Shown here: one piece after another, positions 12,209-21,893 of the stretch
Position numbering within the stretch: the stretch's first letter is position 1
Layout: each line of letters begins with the position of its first letter
Source of the DNA: Lepas anatifera
Lineage: Eukaryota; Arthropoda; Thecostraca; Lepadidae
DNA length: 64,000 nt
Assembly (NCBI GenBank): GCA_034440635.1
Contig: JAOTON010002226.1
Span: forward strand, 1 to 64,000
Direction of reading: 5' to 3'
Made by a program: the position numbers and the translations under genes
The notes under the pieces: model-generated
The model's database searches: none
What the model saw: the letters and a program-made list of their open reading frames with translations, nothing else
What the model was told of the DNA's origin: nothing

Positions 12209-13018
12209 CTGTGACATCACAACACAGCTGACACAGTGATACCTGCGACATCACAACACCGCTGACACAGTGATAACTGCGACATTATAACACAGCTGAC
12301 ACAGTGATAACTGCGACATCATAACACAGCTGACACAGTGATACCTGTGACATCACAACACAGCTGACGCAGTGATACCTGCGACATCACAACACCGCTG
12401 ACACAATGATATCTGCGAGATCACAACACCGCTGACAGTGATACCTGCGACATCACAACACAGCTGACGCAGTGATACCTGCGACATCACAACACCGCTG
12501 ACACAATGATATCTGCGACATCACAACACCGCTGACAGTGATACCTGCGACATCACAACACAGCTGACACAGTGATACCTGTGACATCACAACACAGCTG
12601 ACGCAGTGATACCTGCGACATCACAACACCGCTGACACAATGATATCTGCGACATCACAACACCGCTGACACAGTGATAACTGCGACATCATAACACAGC
12701 TGACACAGTGATACCTGTGACATCACAACACAGCTGACGCAGTGATACCTGCGACATCACAACACCGCTGACACAATGATATCTGCGACATCACAACACC
12801 GCTGACAGTGATACCTGCGACATCACAACACAGCTGACACAGTGATACCTGTGACATCACAACACAGCTGACGCAGTGATACCTGCGACATCACAACACC
12901 GCTGACACAATGATATCTGCGACATCACAACACCGCTGACAGTGATACCTGCGACATCACAACACAGCTGACACAGTGATACCTGTGACATCACAACACA
13001 GCTGACACAGTGATACCT
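12202..13018. repeat. 34-bp minisatellite containing copies of a splice acceptor
   Basis: Tandem units of about 34 bp, with a few shortened to about 31-32, resemble gtgatacctgtgacatcac followed by aacacagctgacaca. The sixth visible base onward is variable (cctgcgac or cctgtgac). The left-most unit overlaps the first 7 bases of the exon at 12117-12208. On the minus strand every unit therefore repeats the sequence gt(g/c)acag|GTATCAC, which is the exon's 3' splice site. The array has roughly two dozen units. Higher-order blocks recur (for example near 12420, 12540, 12650 and 12780), which suggests multi-unit duplications. Confidence 0.93.
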
Positions 13019-13801
13019 TTTCTCCACGACCGGATCTTCAACTGGTGGGTCTTGCGTCAGGCGCAAGATTACAGATTACGAGATTACAAAAAGAGGTGAA
13101 TGTATCATTTTTCGTTGGCTCCAGTTTATTTCTTCTAACATTAGATAACTTTTTTAAGGTTTTCCAGCGGACCCCCACGATTCGCTAGGACGTGGACGGT
13201 GCTCTCGAACGCCATCGCGCCAGGGGGTTTTCGGCACCGCACCGTATCGGAAAGAGATGCATTCCAGGTTTATATATGGTTAGGTTAGCCTGCGCGGACG
13301 CAGGCCGGACTGACTTCCAACATCGGTAAGGGCTAGAGGTCCGCACGGAATGGCATTTAAACATCCACACCATTCCACTGCATCTAAGCCGGTTCCGTTC
13401 AGAGGCCGTCCCAGGAAATTCCCTTTGCAAGAGACGTGCCAGCAAACTTTCTTTAGGAATATTTGGAAAAAATAATGTACTTGGGGAAAGAGTTATGGCT
13501 AGAACGGTTCCATGCGAACAGTTCTCACACAGTGCAACGATCATCGCAGACTGCAAACACTAGAAACACTATTCATTAGGGACACATCGCCTATAATTAA
13601 CATACATACCAAACAGCTCACACAGCTCCCGCTCTACGATAGAAGTATCCTGTTTTAGCGTGCTTACTTGTGTGTTTTTGTGATAGGTGTGTTGACTTGC
13701 ATTTAGTATACTGAGACTGTACGTTTTGTCGCAACGAAGGTTTAGTACTATATTATGTGTGTGCTCGCTGTTGAGACTAAAAAACAAGACTGTAATTTGA
13801 A
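13019..13801. other. Intronic sequence, nothing recognised
   Basis: A 123-codon minus-strand frame at 13185-13556 is open, but its product has no recognisable domain or splice signals. No mobile element was identified. Confidence 0.45.
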
Positions 13802-14149
13802 GTGTTACCATGGAATAGAGATACCTGGAATGGAGACCTCAATGCAAACCCGCCCCGCTTTTGGGTACCAATCTAGGACATGAAAAAATCCTTCGGTAAG
13901 TAAAGCTCGGTAAGGACCATTGTAAAGTCTATGGGAGATGTGGTGCCCGATGACTTTGATGCGTCATAACTTTTAAACCGTGGCTTGCACAGGAAAACGA
14001 CCATGCATTTCGGAAAGCCCAATCTGTCCTCTAAAATACATTTTAGGCATGAAATACCTAAAATCTCAGAGAAAAGCGAAGGAGAAATCAGAATCTGATA
14101 CTGCAGCTCAACTTGTAGTATTACATGTTTTAAGCGCGCGCGGCTCAGC

Positions 14150-14220
14150 GCCGTAATAGCGCAGAGTGTTAAGCGCTTGTCTAGTAAGCGAAAGGTCCGG
14201 GATCGAATCCCGCGCGTGGA
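14150..14220 (+). other. tRNA-like segment 1 (degenerate)
   Basis: Has an A-box-like TAGCGCAGAGTGTTAAGC, a 5-bp anticodon-type stem CGCTT/AAGCG around loop GTCTAGT, and a T-arm CGGGATCGAATCCCG. The loop would present CTA. The 5' and 3' ends do not pair into an acceptor stem, so this is a tRNA-derived promoter segment rather than a working tRNA. Confidence 0.55.
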
Positions 14221-14247
14221 ACTTTCCATCTCCATAATGGTAATTTC

Positions 14248-14322
14248 GTCGCTCAATAGTGCAGTTGGCAGCATGCTTGTCTAGCAATCCTAGTGTTCCG
14301 GGTTCGAATCCGGGCTCACGCT
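14248..14322 (+). other. tRNA-like segment 2 (degenerate)
   Basis: Has an A-box-like TAGTGCAGTTGGCAGCATG and a perfect B-box GGTTCGAATCC (14301-14311) inside a CCGGGTTCGAATCCGGG arm. The anticodon-region word GCTTGTCTAGCAA again contains CTA. The acceptor stem does not pair. It resembles segment 1, which suggests tandem duplication. Confidence 0.55.
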
Positions 14323-14573
14323 GATTTTGCATTTATATTTTATGTCTATTATGCAATTATTTAGGTTTATATTGGATAAATAATACCTCAGGAGAAGCTG
14401 TTTCCTCTCGGTTGAAGTAAGGCACGCGCAAAGGCCTGTTTTTTTAATATTTTACAGCCGTCTATATTTTAATGTTCTTGGCTATTTACCCAATTCGTTT
14501 TAATGAGCCCCACAAAAGCATCCCAGAAATCAACGAGGCTTCCGTTCCAGGTATCTTTATTCCATGGTGTTAC

Positions 14574-14764
14574 TGAGTGCCAATGCCACACTGTATGTGA
14601 TCATGCTTAAAGTTAGACGAAATATTATATCTTATGGCTTTTAACACATGTCCTTTGCCTCTGTTCCCCATAAACATTCCGAAAATAATCAAAAACTGAT
14701 AAGAAAACTTGAATCTACATCTAAGAAACTTTTTGCGGCACAGCAATCAATCATATTCAATACC

Positions 14765-14804
<40 letters not shown>

Positions 14805-15022
14805 ATCTTCTATTTATGATTCGAGGAACAACTTTGAATGAACATTTCTCAATTTTGAAGAATAATGTAAGGATGATAGTTTACGTTGTCAGCTAAACGT
14901 TATGATAAAACAAGGGATCCTTCGATCTTCACGGGCCCCCACGAGACCGGACTCCTGGGAAAATCCGCACTCCACCAATCGAAAAGATAGAATTGCGCGC
15001 GTGGCGCAGCGGGGGCTCTCAC
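14574..15022. other. Intronic sequence with an AT microsatellite
   Basis: An (AT)n run lies at about 14770-14802. The remainder is AT-rich intron directly downstream of the exon at 15023. Nothing else seen. Confidence 0.6.
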
Positions 15023-15209
15023 CCTGGAAGGTTCTGTTCCACATGGCTCTGGTGACCGCCGAGCCGTTGCTGATGCTGTACCCTTGCCGCAGGGTGTCGT
15101 TCAAGGCGTAGGCGTACAGCGTCACAGCCTCGTGGAACGAGGCCACGAAGGTGTTGACCACCGGCTCGGGGTACGTGTAATTGAACTTCTCTAGCGCTAC
15201 TGCTTTCAC
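15023..15209 (-). CDS. Receptor guanylate cyclase, ectodomain exon (VNTF..FHEAV)
   Basis: This 187-bp exon is 62 codons plus one base. The acceptor is ctgtcttgcag|GTGAAAG (phase 0) and the donor is TTCCAGG|GTGAGAG (phase 1). The protein starts VKAVALEKFNYTYPEPVVNT, continues FVASFHEAVTLYAYALNDTL and ends AVTRAMWNRTFQ. 'VNTF...FHEAV.LYA.ALN.TL' and 'MWNRTF.G' are landmark motifs of natriuretic-peptide-receptor-like cyclase ectodomains. Four N-glycosylation sequons (NYT, NDT, NGS, NRT) are visible in this exon, as expected for an extracellular domain. The intron upstream is about 25.8 kb. The frame joins correctly to the exons on both sides. Confidence 0.95.
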
Positions 15210-15341
15210 CTGCAAGACAGGGCAGAAAGAGGTCCACAAAAAATCGTCGGTGGGTTAAGATGATATTGCCAAATAGCGAGGTAGGGTGAGGGTTATTAGC
15301 TTCCCAGCTTCATCTTTTTCCAAGAGAATTTGTGTTGTAAA
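15210..15341. other. Intronic sequence upstream of the exon
   Basis: Contains the splice acceptor region of the exon at 15023-15209. No other feature seen. Confidence 0.5.
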
Positions 15342-15590
15342 TATTGTCAAGTTGTTCTCAGTACGGCTGTTGGAGTCGGAGTCTCACAAAAGTCACCAAG
15401 GGACTTGTCACGGAGACCCCGACCCCACCACCCAAACGAGCAACTCCCACAATGAACGGTTAACTTAGAAACCAAAGTTTAAAGCCCCACAAAGCGCAGG
15501 GACGGCCGCCTCGCTCAGGTCACCCTCTCATCACTTCACCAGTTAGTTGCCAGTTGCCATCGTTACGCTACTGAGTCTTGGCATTTCAAA
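15342..15590 (-). mobile_element. SINE, family 2, tRNA head missing
   Basis: The block ggagtcggagtctcac through cttgtcacggagaccccgac to cactcag/ctactgag is shared with the copy at 21101-21893. This copy lacks the tRNA-like head of that copy. It preserves the uninterrupted site aagtttaaagccccacaaag, the empty version of the site where a MITE sits in the other copy. Its orientation is inferred from the other copy. Confidence 0.7.
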
Positions 15591-15655
15591 GACGAACGAA
15601 GAGCCCCAGGATGATTGTGCAAATGTAGTTTTAAGCGAAAATATGTAAACCTCTG

Positions 15656-16700
15656 TTAACTCGCGCCTCGCTGGGGTCTCTGACCTGACGTGCCACCCCA
15701 CTGGGTGGGGGTGGGGCGTATTTCGCCCCTGTCCGTATCTCATTTCATAGAAAGGCTGATGCAAAATTACGTACGGCTTTCGAAAGCTCCAGGAGACAAA
15801 AATACGTTATACAAACTATGTTTATGGCAGCTTAATGGCGATGCTACCGGAGATCAAGAAACGTGCGAGAAGGCAAGATAGCAAGATGGCTCCATAGGCT
15901 TAAAACAGAGCAATACATATTTCCCTTATAGCTTTTTACTCAGCGGAGCTACGGTAAATGTTTTGGTATCACTTAAATACTCTCATCGTGGCAAATCGAA
16001 TACTGTATCATATGACCAAGCTATGCTAAATGCTGAAAATTATCTGACTTCAAGCTAGTGAAATCAAAATGGAAACTACCTAAATTTAGTGCACAGTTGT
16101 TGGCAAAATAATCACTGTATGCCCATGTGACGTCACATGACCTTTGAATGTTTTGATGCTCAAACAGGCAACTGTATAGTCAGGATCGCGGTACATGGTA
16201 ATACGTGGGAATACATGGCAATACATGGCAATGCATGATAATACATGGGAATACATGGAAATACATGGTATGAAAGATTCCAAATTGAAGTATCCAATAT
16301 TTACTGAAGAAGAATCCTTCTTATTTTTAACATGTGCATAATGGGGTAACCCAAAAAATCACTCCATCTTAGGTTAACAACATGACAATGTTAATATAGA
16401 AAGTTTGTAGATGCTAATGACCTCACGATACTATGAAGGTTTGGAACTGATCTTTTGGCAGATGTTCCTTTGGTACCCTGCTAACTCGTGATTTTGGGTT
16501 TTGAGGTCAGGTCGCTTTGCCTTTAATAGCTCCTTGATTTGACGTGAACTAGCCTAAAACATTTGGTCAGATGCTTAAAATTCATCAGAAATACGGTACA
16601 GTATGTTGCCCTGTTCTGTGTCTCTTCGTTTCTGCGTTATTCGAGGAAAACCAGGAGGGGAGGCGAATTCGTCCTCCTCCCCGCGCGGGGCGCGTGTTAC
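15656..16700 (-). mobile_element. AGGTCA-rich TTAA element, subfamily A (copy A3, decayed)
   Basis: Starts with TTAA (15656-15659) and CTCGCGCCTCGCTGGGG, and ends gaggcgaattcgtcctcc, cgcgcggggcgcgtg, then TTAC (a mutated TTAA). It is collinear with A1 in reverse orientation but has lost many half-sites to point changes. A 12-bp tandem array lies inside at 16193-16270. Confidence 0.75.
16193..16270. repeat. 12-bp tandem repeat (atacatggcaat)
   Basis: About six imperfect copies of a 12-bp unit like atacatggcaat. The array lies inside the reversed subfamily A element and is absent from the other copies, so it expanded after insertion. Confidence 0.8.
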
Positions 16701-17585
16701 GGCTATGGAATTGAGGGCACAAGCAGAGAGAGTTAGAGAAGCGTGACTGAAGCATCCTGCCCTCGCCTGCTGTCGGTCTCACGAACGAAGATGGGCGGGT
16801 GATACAGGAAACACCTGCTTCCCTGCTCCAAGGAAGTGCGACGTGTGATACAAAATTGCACATACCATGCTGCCAATCAGGATTGTAGTACGTTTGTGAA
16901 CTTTATTTTTAGGCCAGTACTACTTGAAATACGGTTTTATGAGATTCCCCGAGCTCCCAGCATTCAAAACTGGGACTTTCCCATGTTCCCTCATATGGAA
17001 TTGCGCCAGGACTTAGCATCGTCTAATTTCGTCACAAATTGGTGGGCTGCGAAGCCGCCAGACAGCGGTCCTGATTAAAGCACTGGGATGGAGTCAAAAC
17101 AGGCGAATCCGGGGAGCAAGGGGAAAGGGCCCGCGGAAAGGGCTTCGGGAACCCCACACTGTATCCCAGCGCCACTCTGAAACTTCCCAGATTCTCCTGA
17201 AATTCTCTCTCCCTGATGCAAGTACGTATTTACGTCACAACGATGAGACTCCGACCTCCTGATGGTAGCACCGTTAAGAGATGGCGCCCTTCTGACTAAA
17301 GCACCCCCCATCGGATATCCTGGATCCTGATCTTGATATTGGATATCCTGTGGTTCTGAAATCCAGAGGGTTTCCTCTAGGTACGGGTGAATCACAAATA
17401 GTTTTCTGTATTCTATCCATTTCAACATGACCGCATTTCAGGTCAATTTGGGGTCGATCATTTCAGTTTAACAAAGGAACCTTCCAATTCGGTTTGTATA
17501 CATAAATACAACTCCATGCAACCTTTCCACCATGACCTATATATGTACACAACACAGTCCATTCAAATGGGCCATGTGATGGTGA
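16701..17585. other. Intronic sequence, nothing recognised
   Basis: Short open frames on both strands (for example 16836-17078 and 17075-17428) have no recognisable product or consistent splice sites. No repeat family was identified. Confidence 0.45.
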
Positions 17586-17589
17586 TTGC

Positions 17590-17960
17590 TCTCACTGCCG
17601 GCTGGCCAGCGCGGCGTCGACAGCGCTCACCTCCCCATTGTTGCCGCGGCCGGACGGCGGCGGCCGCTGTTCAGTATTCCGGCGGCTGGCGCGCTGATTG
17701 ACACGGCCCGCCGCTCAGTGGCTCGTATGGCATATCAGGCGGCCGCCCCGCACTCACTGCCTCCTGCGGCCGCGGCTGCCGCTGCCAGCGCCAGCTCAGT
17801 GCTCCAGGGAATCGCTATTGCCACCCCCGCCGCCACCCAGGCAGCCGCTAATACGTACCAACGGCAGCCTGCCACAGCGGCCGGCTCCCGCTGGTACAGC
17901 CATAGGCGTCGAAAACGACGGGGTAGTAGTCTCCCCCAGCTGGCGAACAAAGCGCACGCC
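17590..17960 (+). other. CpG-rich patch with an alanine-rich open frame; possible exon or regulatory island
   Basis: This is the most GC- and CpG-rich stretch in the window, with several cggccg and gcggcc words. One plus-strand frame encodes an alanine-rich segment that includes MAYQAAAPHSLPP, an Ala run, and ATPAATQAAANTYQRQPATA. A candidate acceptor ccgctcag precedes TGGCTCGTATGG at about 17716, and a possible donor CTG|GTACAG lies near 17893. The Ala/Gln/Tyr composition resembles low-complexity regions of RNA-binding proteins, but I cannot name a family. The strand is opposite to the cyclase gene, so it would be a gene nested in an intron, or else non-coding. Confidence 0.3.
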
Positions 17961-18380
17961 CGCTTCAAATGTTTCAACTCAATCTGGGCGTTGCGTTTTT
18001 CCCCTAATCCTGCGTGGAAATATGTGAATTTTGCTATTGTCAGTATCTGTGAAATGCACACGAAGCATTCTTAAAGACAACTATCATTTTCGATCTTGGC
18101 CTAACCCCTCCCCCTCTATCATACCCAGGCCGGAGTCCAATCTCCCTCCTCTCATCCGCCTCGAAGAGGATCCCTAGCTACGACCCTGGGTAGGGCTATA
18201 ACACTCGGAAACGTGGCACGCTTTCGTAAGTCTGCGGAGCGGTAAACACAGGGCTGGGAGACTCTCTCAAAGATTTCGTTGAAGGATGAGTGCTATTCAA
18301 AGGCGCGAGGCACAAACTTGAAGTGTGGTTGAAGCACAGCGACTCGACAGTTTCTCTTTCCATCCTCGAATTGTTTCGCA
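17961..18380. other. Unassigned sequence
   Basis: Nothing recognised between the CpG-rich patch and the 44-bp array. Confidence 0.45.
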
Positions 18381-19154
18381 TACGACCATCAGGCACTGGG
18401 CTGGCGGGACACTGCTGAACTGACCATCAGGCACTGGGCTGGCGGGACGCTACTGAACTCTATACGACCATCAGGCACTGAGCTGGCGGGACACTAATGA
18501 ACTGACCATCAGGCACTGGGCTGGCGGGACGCTTCTGGACTCTTTACGACCATCAGGCACTGGGCTGGCGGAAGGGTGCTGGACTCTATACGACCATCAG
18601 GCACTGGACTGGCGGGACGATGCTGGACTCTATACGACCATCAGGCACTGGACTGGCGGAAGGGTGTTGGAATCTATACGACCATCAGGCTTTGGGCTGG
18701 CGGAAGGGTGCTGGACTCTATACGACCATCAGGCACTGGACTGGCGGGACGATGCTGAACTCTATACGACCATCAGGCACTGGGCTGGCGGGATGATGCT
18801 GGACTCTATACGACCATCAGGTACTGGGCTGGCGGAAGGGTGCTGGACTCTATACGACCATCAGGCACTGGACTGGCGGGACGCTGCTGAACTCTATACG
18901 ACCATCAGGCACTATTGGCGGGAGGGTGCTGGACTCTATACGACCATCAGGTACTGGACTTGTGGGACGATGCTGGACTCTATACGATCATCAGGCACTG
19001 GACTGGCGGTACGCTGCTGAACTCTATACGACCATCAGGCACTACTGGCGGGAGGGTGCTGAACTCTATACGACCATCAGGCACTGGGCTGGCGGGACGA
19101 TGCTGAACTCTATACGACCATCAGGCACTGGACTGGCGGGACGCTGCTTAACTC
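18381..19154. repeat. 44-bp minisatellite
   Basis: About 17 units resemble acgaccatcaggcactgg then actggcgggacgatgctgg and actctat, with changes such as gggctgg and gaagggtgc. Some early units lack the ctatac linker. Because 44 is not a multiple of 3, the array stays open in several frames and produces long false proteins. No similarity to the 34-bp array was seen. Confidence 0.93.
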
Positions 19155-20695
19155 TAGCTTCATGCTTGGGGATGATGCTGTATTTCGTTGCTCTCAGCGT
19201 CTTTCAAAAAGTGTTCTATCTGACTGATTCAGAGAAAAACACCCCTTTGCTATTATTTCTGTCCAAGAGAGACGAAATGTGGATGTTTGTAAGCAGCCAA
19301 TGCAAAAGGCGACAACTTGCACAAATTCAATTATTTTTTGGTTCTAGAGGGGAAAGTTTTTCAGCAGCAGCTTTAATCGCTTGTCCCCTCATTTCAAGCA
19401 TTTTACGTTACAGGCACCATTTCGTCATTCACTGCTTTGACTCTAAATGTTTATATTGGTCTTCTACAGAGCTAGAATTGAAATACCGAATTGTTTTGAA
19501 CACTCTGAATGCACAAATATATCAATAATGTGTCATAACTATTCTTTTCTAGGTTTCCTCTGCCTGCAGCTGTTCTGCAAATCGTGTTTTACGGCCATTT
19601 CGTTTGTACTCTTTTAAAGCCATACACGTTGATATTATTCACAAGAAAATGCATACACAGGCAACAGCCGACCGTACCAGGAGGCGGAAATTAAAATTGC
19701 AGACATCAGTCATAGCGACGGGTTTGCAAGGGTGTCGTCACAAATTTTCGAGTGGGGGGCCGGAGCCAAAGTGGCGGGGGGGCAGAGGTGAAACACTTCA
19801 AAGGCCTACTTCGGCTTAAATTCGGCCTTTTTAATGGTATTTCCGGCAAAAATGGGGGGCGGCCCCTCAATTTTCAATAGTGGGGAGTCCCCCCCCGAGG
19901 CGACGCTCCTGTGAGTAGGTGTAATGTAGCAATAGCCAGTAAGCGTGGATGGCGGACAGAGTAGAGGCAGAGGTGGGGTCAGCAACGGGAGCATGAGTGA
20001 CGCAGTCAGCAGAGAACGGAAAGACAATTTATATTCCCATCTTCGTCCCCTATTGGCAGAGGAGAGCTGTAATTTGGTACTCATGGCAGCGTTCTAAGGC
20101 AGTCTTGGAGGCCCAATCTCTGTATTGACGACGGAACGCCGTTCATAAGTGTCCACAGGACAAGGTCGTGCCCCGCACACGTGTCGGTGTGTGCTGCGTC
20201 AGAGATCTCATCGCTCGGGCTGGCGCGTGGGGGTGCACGACTGGCACGTGGGGTTGGTGCTGGTTCACGTGCAGTGGCAAGAGAGTACAAGGTATAATAT
20301 GATAGAACACAAAATAACAACAGTAATAATAGCAGCCTTGTCAGCATCGAATGCAGATTTGCTCTTAGGTTCTACTGGTCAAAAACTTATTCATCTGCAA
20401 TATACTTGAGGGATATCAGTTCGGTGTTACTACACATATCTGAGCATTATTTTGTTTAATTATAATGTTTCCTTCGTCAGGCACATGCATCAGCAAACTA
20501 TAAAACAGAGACTAGTCTAGTCGTCTGGATGTTACCTAAAATAGCAAACCCTAGTCGTTAGCTGTGAGCAGGAACCAACAATCCAGCATTGGCCTCAAAC
20601 ATACTCAGATGCTGCAGCCACATATCACAAAGTTGCAGAATCGGGTTATGTGTGGTCACGGGAGAAGAAGACCTTCATGGAGCTCCTCCCCTGGA
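19155..20695. other. Unassigned sequence with one GC-rich insertion
   Basis: Apart from the G-run segment at 19733-19912, I see no feature. A plus-strand frame running out of the 44-bp array into this stretch has no recognisable product. Sequence at 20080-20290 is moderately GC-rich without a known motif. Confidence 0.45.
19733..19912. mobile_element. GC-rich MITE-like segment
   Basis: Bounded by gtgtcgtcacaaattttcga with a G-run on the left and ccccccccgaggcgacgctc on the right. The ends are loosely inverted (gtcgtc.../...gaggcgac) and the interior is G-run rich. It resembles the G/C-run MITEs at 7312 and 38008. The exact ends are uncertain. Confidence 0.4.
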
Positions 20696-21100
20696 CGAGA
20701 CCTGTTGAGTTGCGACTCAGAGTTGGATTCGACTCTGAGTCGACTCAAATTTTCTCTGAGTCAGAGTTGAGTCGACTCACTTCCAGATTTGGATTGAGTC
20801 TGAGTCGACTCAACTGCTTGACCGGTTGAGTCGAGTCAGAATCAGAGTCAGCCTCTAAGCTCTGAGTCGGGAGTTGAGTCGACTCAGCACTCTTTTTCTT
20901 AACATATGTGATCACATGGCTGACATTTTAGAAATGTTCACAACTAATTTAGAAGGATTTCAAATTGACATTTAGTAATAATAGGTAATTTATTATTTTC
21001 ATATCCACACTACATCCATTCCGGGATCAGTCGTTAACAAAAATAGGTTATGTAAAATATACAGTTTCAAAAGCACACCTATTTTTTAATTTTTTTCCAA

Positions 21101-21893
21101 GTTGTTCCCAGTTCGACTGCTGGAGTCGGAGTCTCACTAAAGTCATCAAGGGACTTGTCACGGAGACCCCGACCACACCACCCGAACGAGCAACTCCCAC
21201 AATGAAGGGTTAATTTAGAAGCCAAAGTTTAAAGGGAATGTGGCACCTTGGTCGAATCCTGGAATTTAGTGTTATTAGGCATACTTGTAGTCAAAAATAA
21301 TGAAACCACTCACGATTTCTCTGAAAAATGTACAATAAGCTCAATATTTGGTTTTTAAAAATACTCCTCTAGAAAAAGAAAGAAATAAATATCAGCCTGT
21401 GGATGATGTCACCATCTGGCAACCACTACCATACTTTAAACGCTTCAAGGGCTTCGATTGGCTGATGCTCATCGTGACGTCAGCATATGTCGTCACGCCA
21501 GTAGTGCACAACAATGGCCGCCGGCGACGGGGGGCTGAGGGGGGCTGGTGTCAGGTAGGTTTTAGCTTTTTTCTACGGAAATATCGAGTTCCAAGACAAA
21601 TGAAATATGGAGTACCGGGTTTTCCGACCTGCTTTACAACTTGGCTATCTCAGTTGAAATCACGTTGTGAAGGTGCCACATTCCCTTTAACGTCCCACAA
21701 AGCACAGGGACAGTCGGCCCGCTCAGGTCACCCTCTCACCAGTCAGTTGCCAGCCGACCTCCGTCAGGTAAACTACTGAGCGCCGGAGCGTCTCAGGGGA
21801 ACTGATCCCAAGCCTGGACATGCACTGCCACTGCATGCTTCTTAGCAGCGGGCCGGAGCACAACGCTCTACCAACTGAGCTACCGAGGCGGGA
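21101..21893 (-). mobile_element. SINE, family 2, with tRNA-like head, split by a MITE
   Basis: On the minus strand it begins GCCTCGGTAGCTCAGTTGG, a near-perfect tRNA head with an A-box, at about 21893-21870. It ends near 21101 at the gttcccagttcgactgc side. The body matches 15342-15590. It lies inside the inverted hAT copy and is itself interrupted by a 454-bp MITE at 21233-21686. Confidence 0.72.
21229..21690. mobile_element. 454-bp TTAA-flanked MITE (AGGGAATGTGGCACCTT ends)
   Basis: TTAA at 21229-21232 and 21687-21690 encloses 21233-21686. The ends are perfect 17-bp inverted repeats, AGGGAATGTGGCACCTT. The homologous SINE at 15342-15590 has the uninterrupted site, which confirms insertion at TTAA and its duplication. 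The interior has a reversed CCAAT box (21458-21462) and a perfect CRE, TGACGTCA (21476-21483). No transposase was seen. It is unrelated by eye to the AGGTCA-rich elements. Confidence 0.92.

Larger units (their letters stand above)
13802..14573. mobile_element. 758-bp terminal-inverted-repeat element carrying two tRNA-like units
   Basis: The element at 13809-14566 starts CATGGAATAGAGATACCTGG and ends with the inverse ccaggtatctttattccatg. Inverted similarity continues into the adjacent gaatggagacctc / gaggcttccgttcc, about 30 bp in all. The 7-bp direct repeat gtgttac flanks it at 13802-13808 and 14567-14573. No transposase frame is visible. Inside, two tRNA-like segments lie in tandem at about 14150-14220 and 14248-14322. 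A 133-codon minus-strand frame across it has no recognisable product. Confidence 0.7.

Noticed and set aside
12202..13018. CRISPR-like direct repeats
   Set aside because: The units are contiguous without unique spacers and the genome is clearly eukaryotic with spliced exons.
13185..13556. A 123-codon minus-strand frame within the intron
   Set aside because: Same strand as the cyclase gene, but the exons on both sides join in phase without it and no motif is recognisable.
14248..14322. Functional tRNA gene (possibly an amber suppressor)
   Set aside because: The A- and B-boxes are good but the acceptor stem does not pair, and the segment lies in an inverted-repeat element next to a similar degenerate unit.
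18576..19528. Long plus-strand frames over the 44-bp array (118 and 200 codons)
   Set aside because: The 44-bp unit keeps all frames open. The peptide is just the repeat translated, and the non-repeat extension has no recognisable domain.
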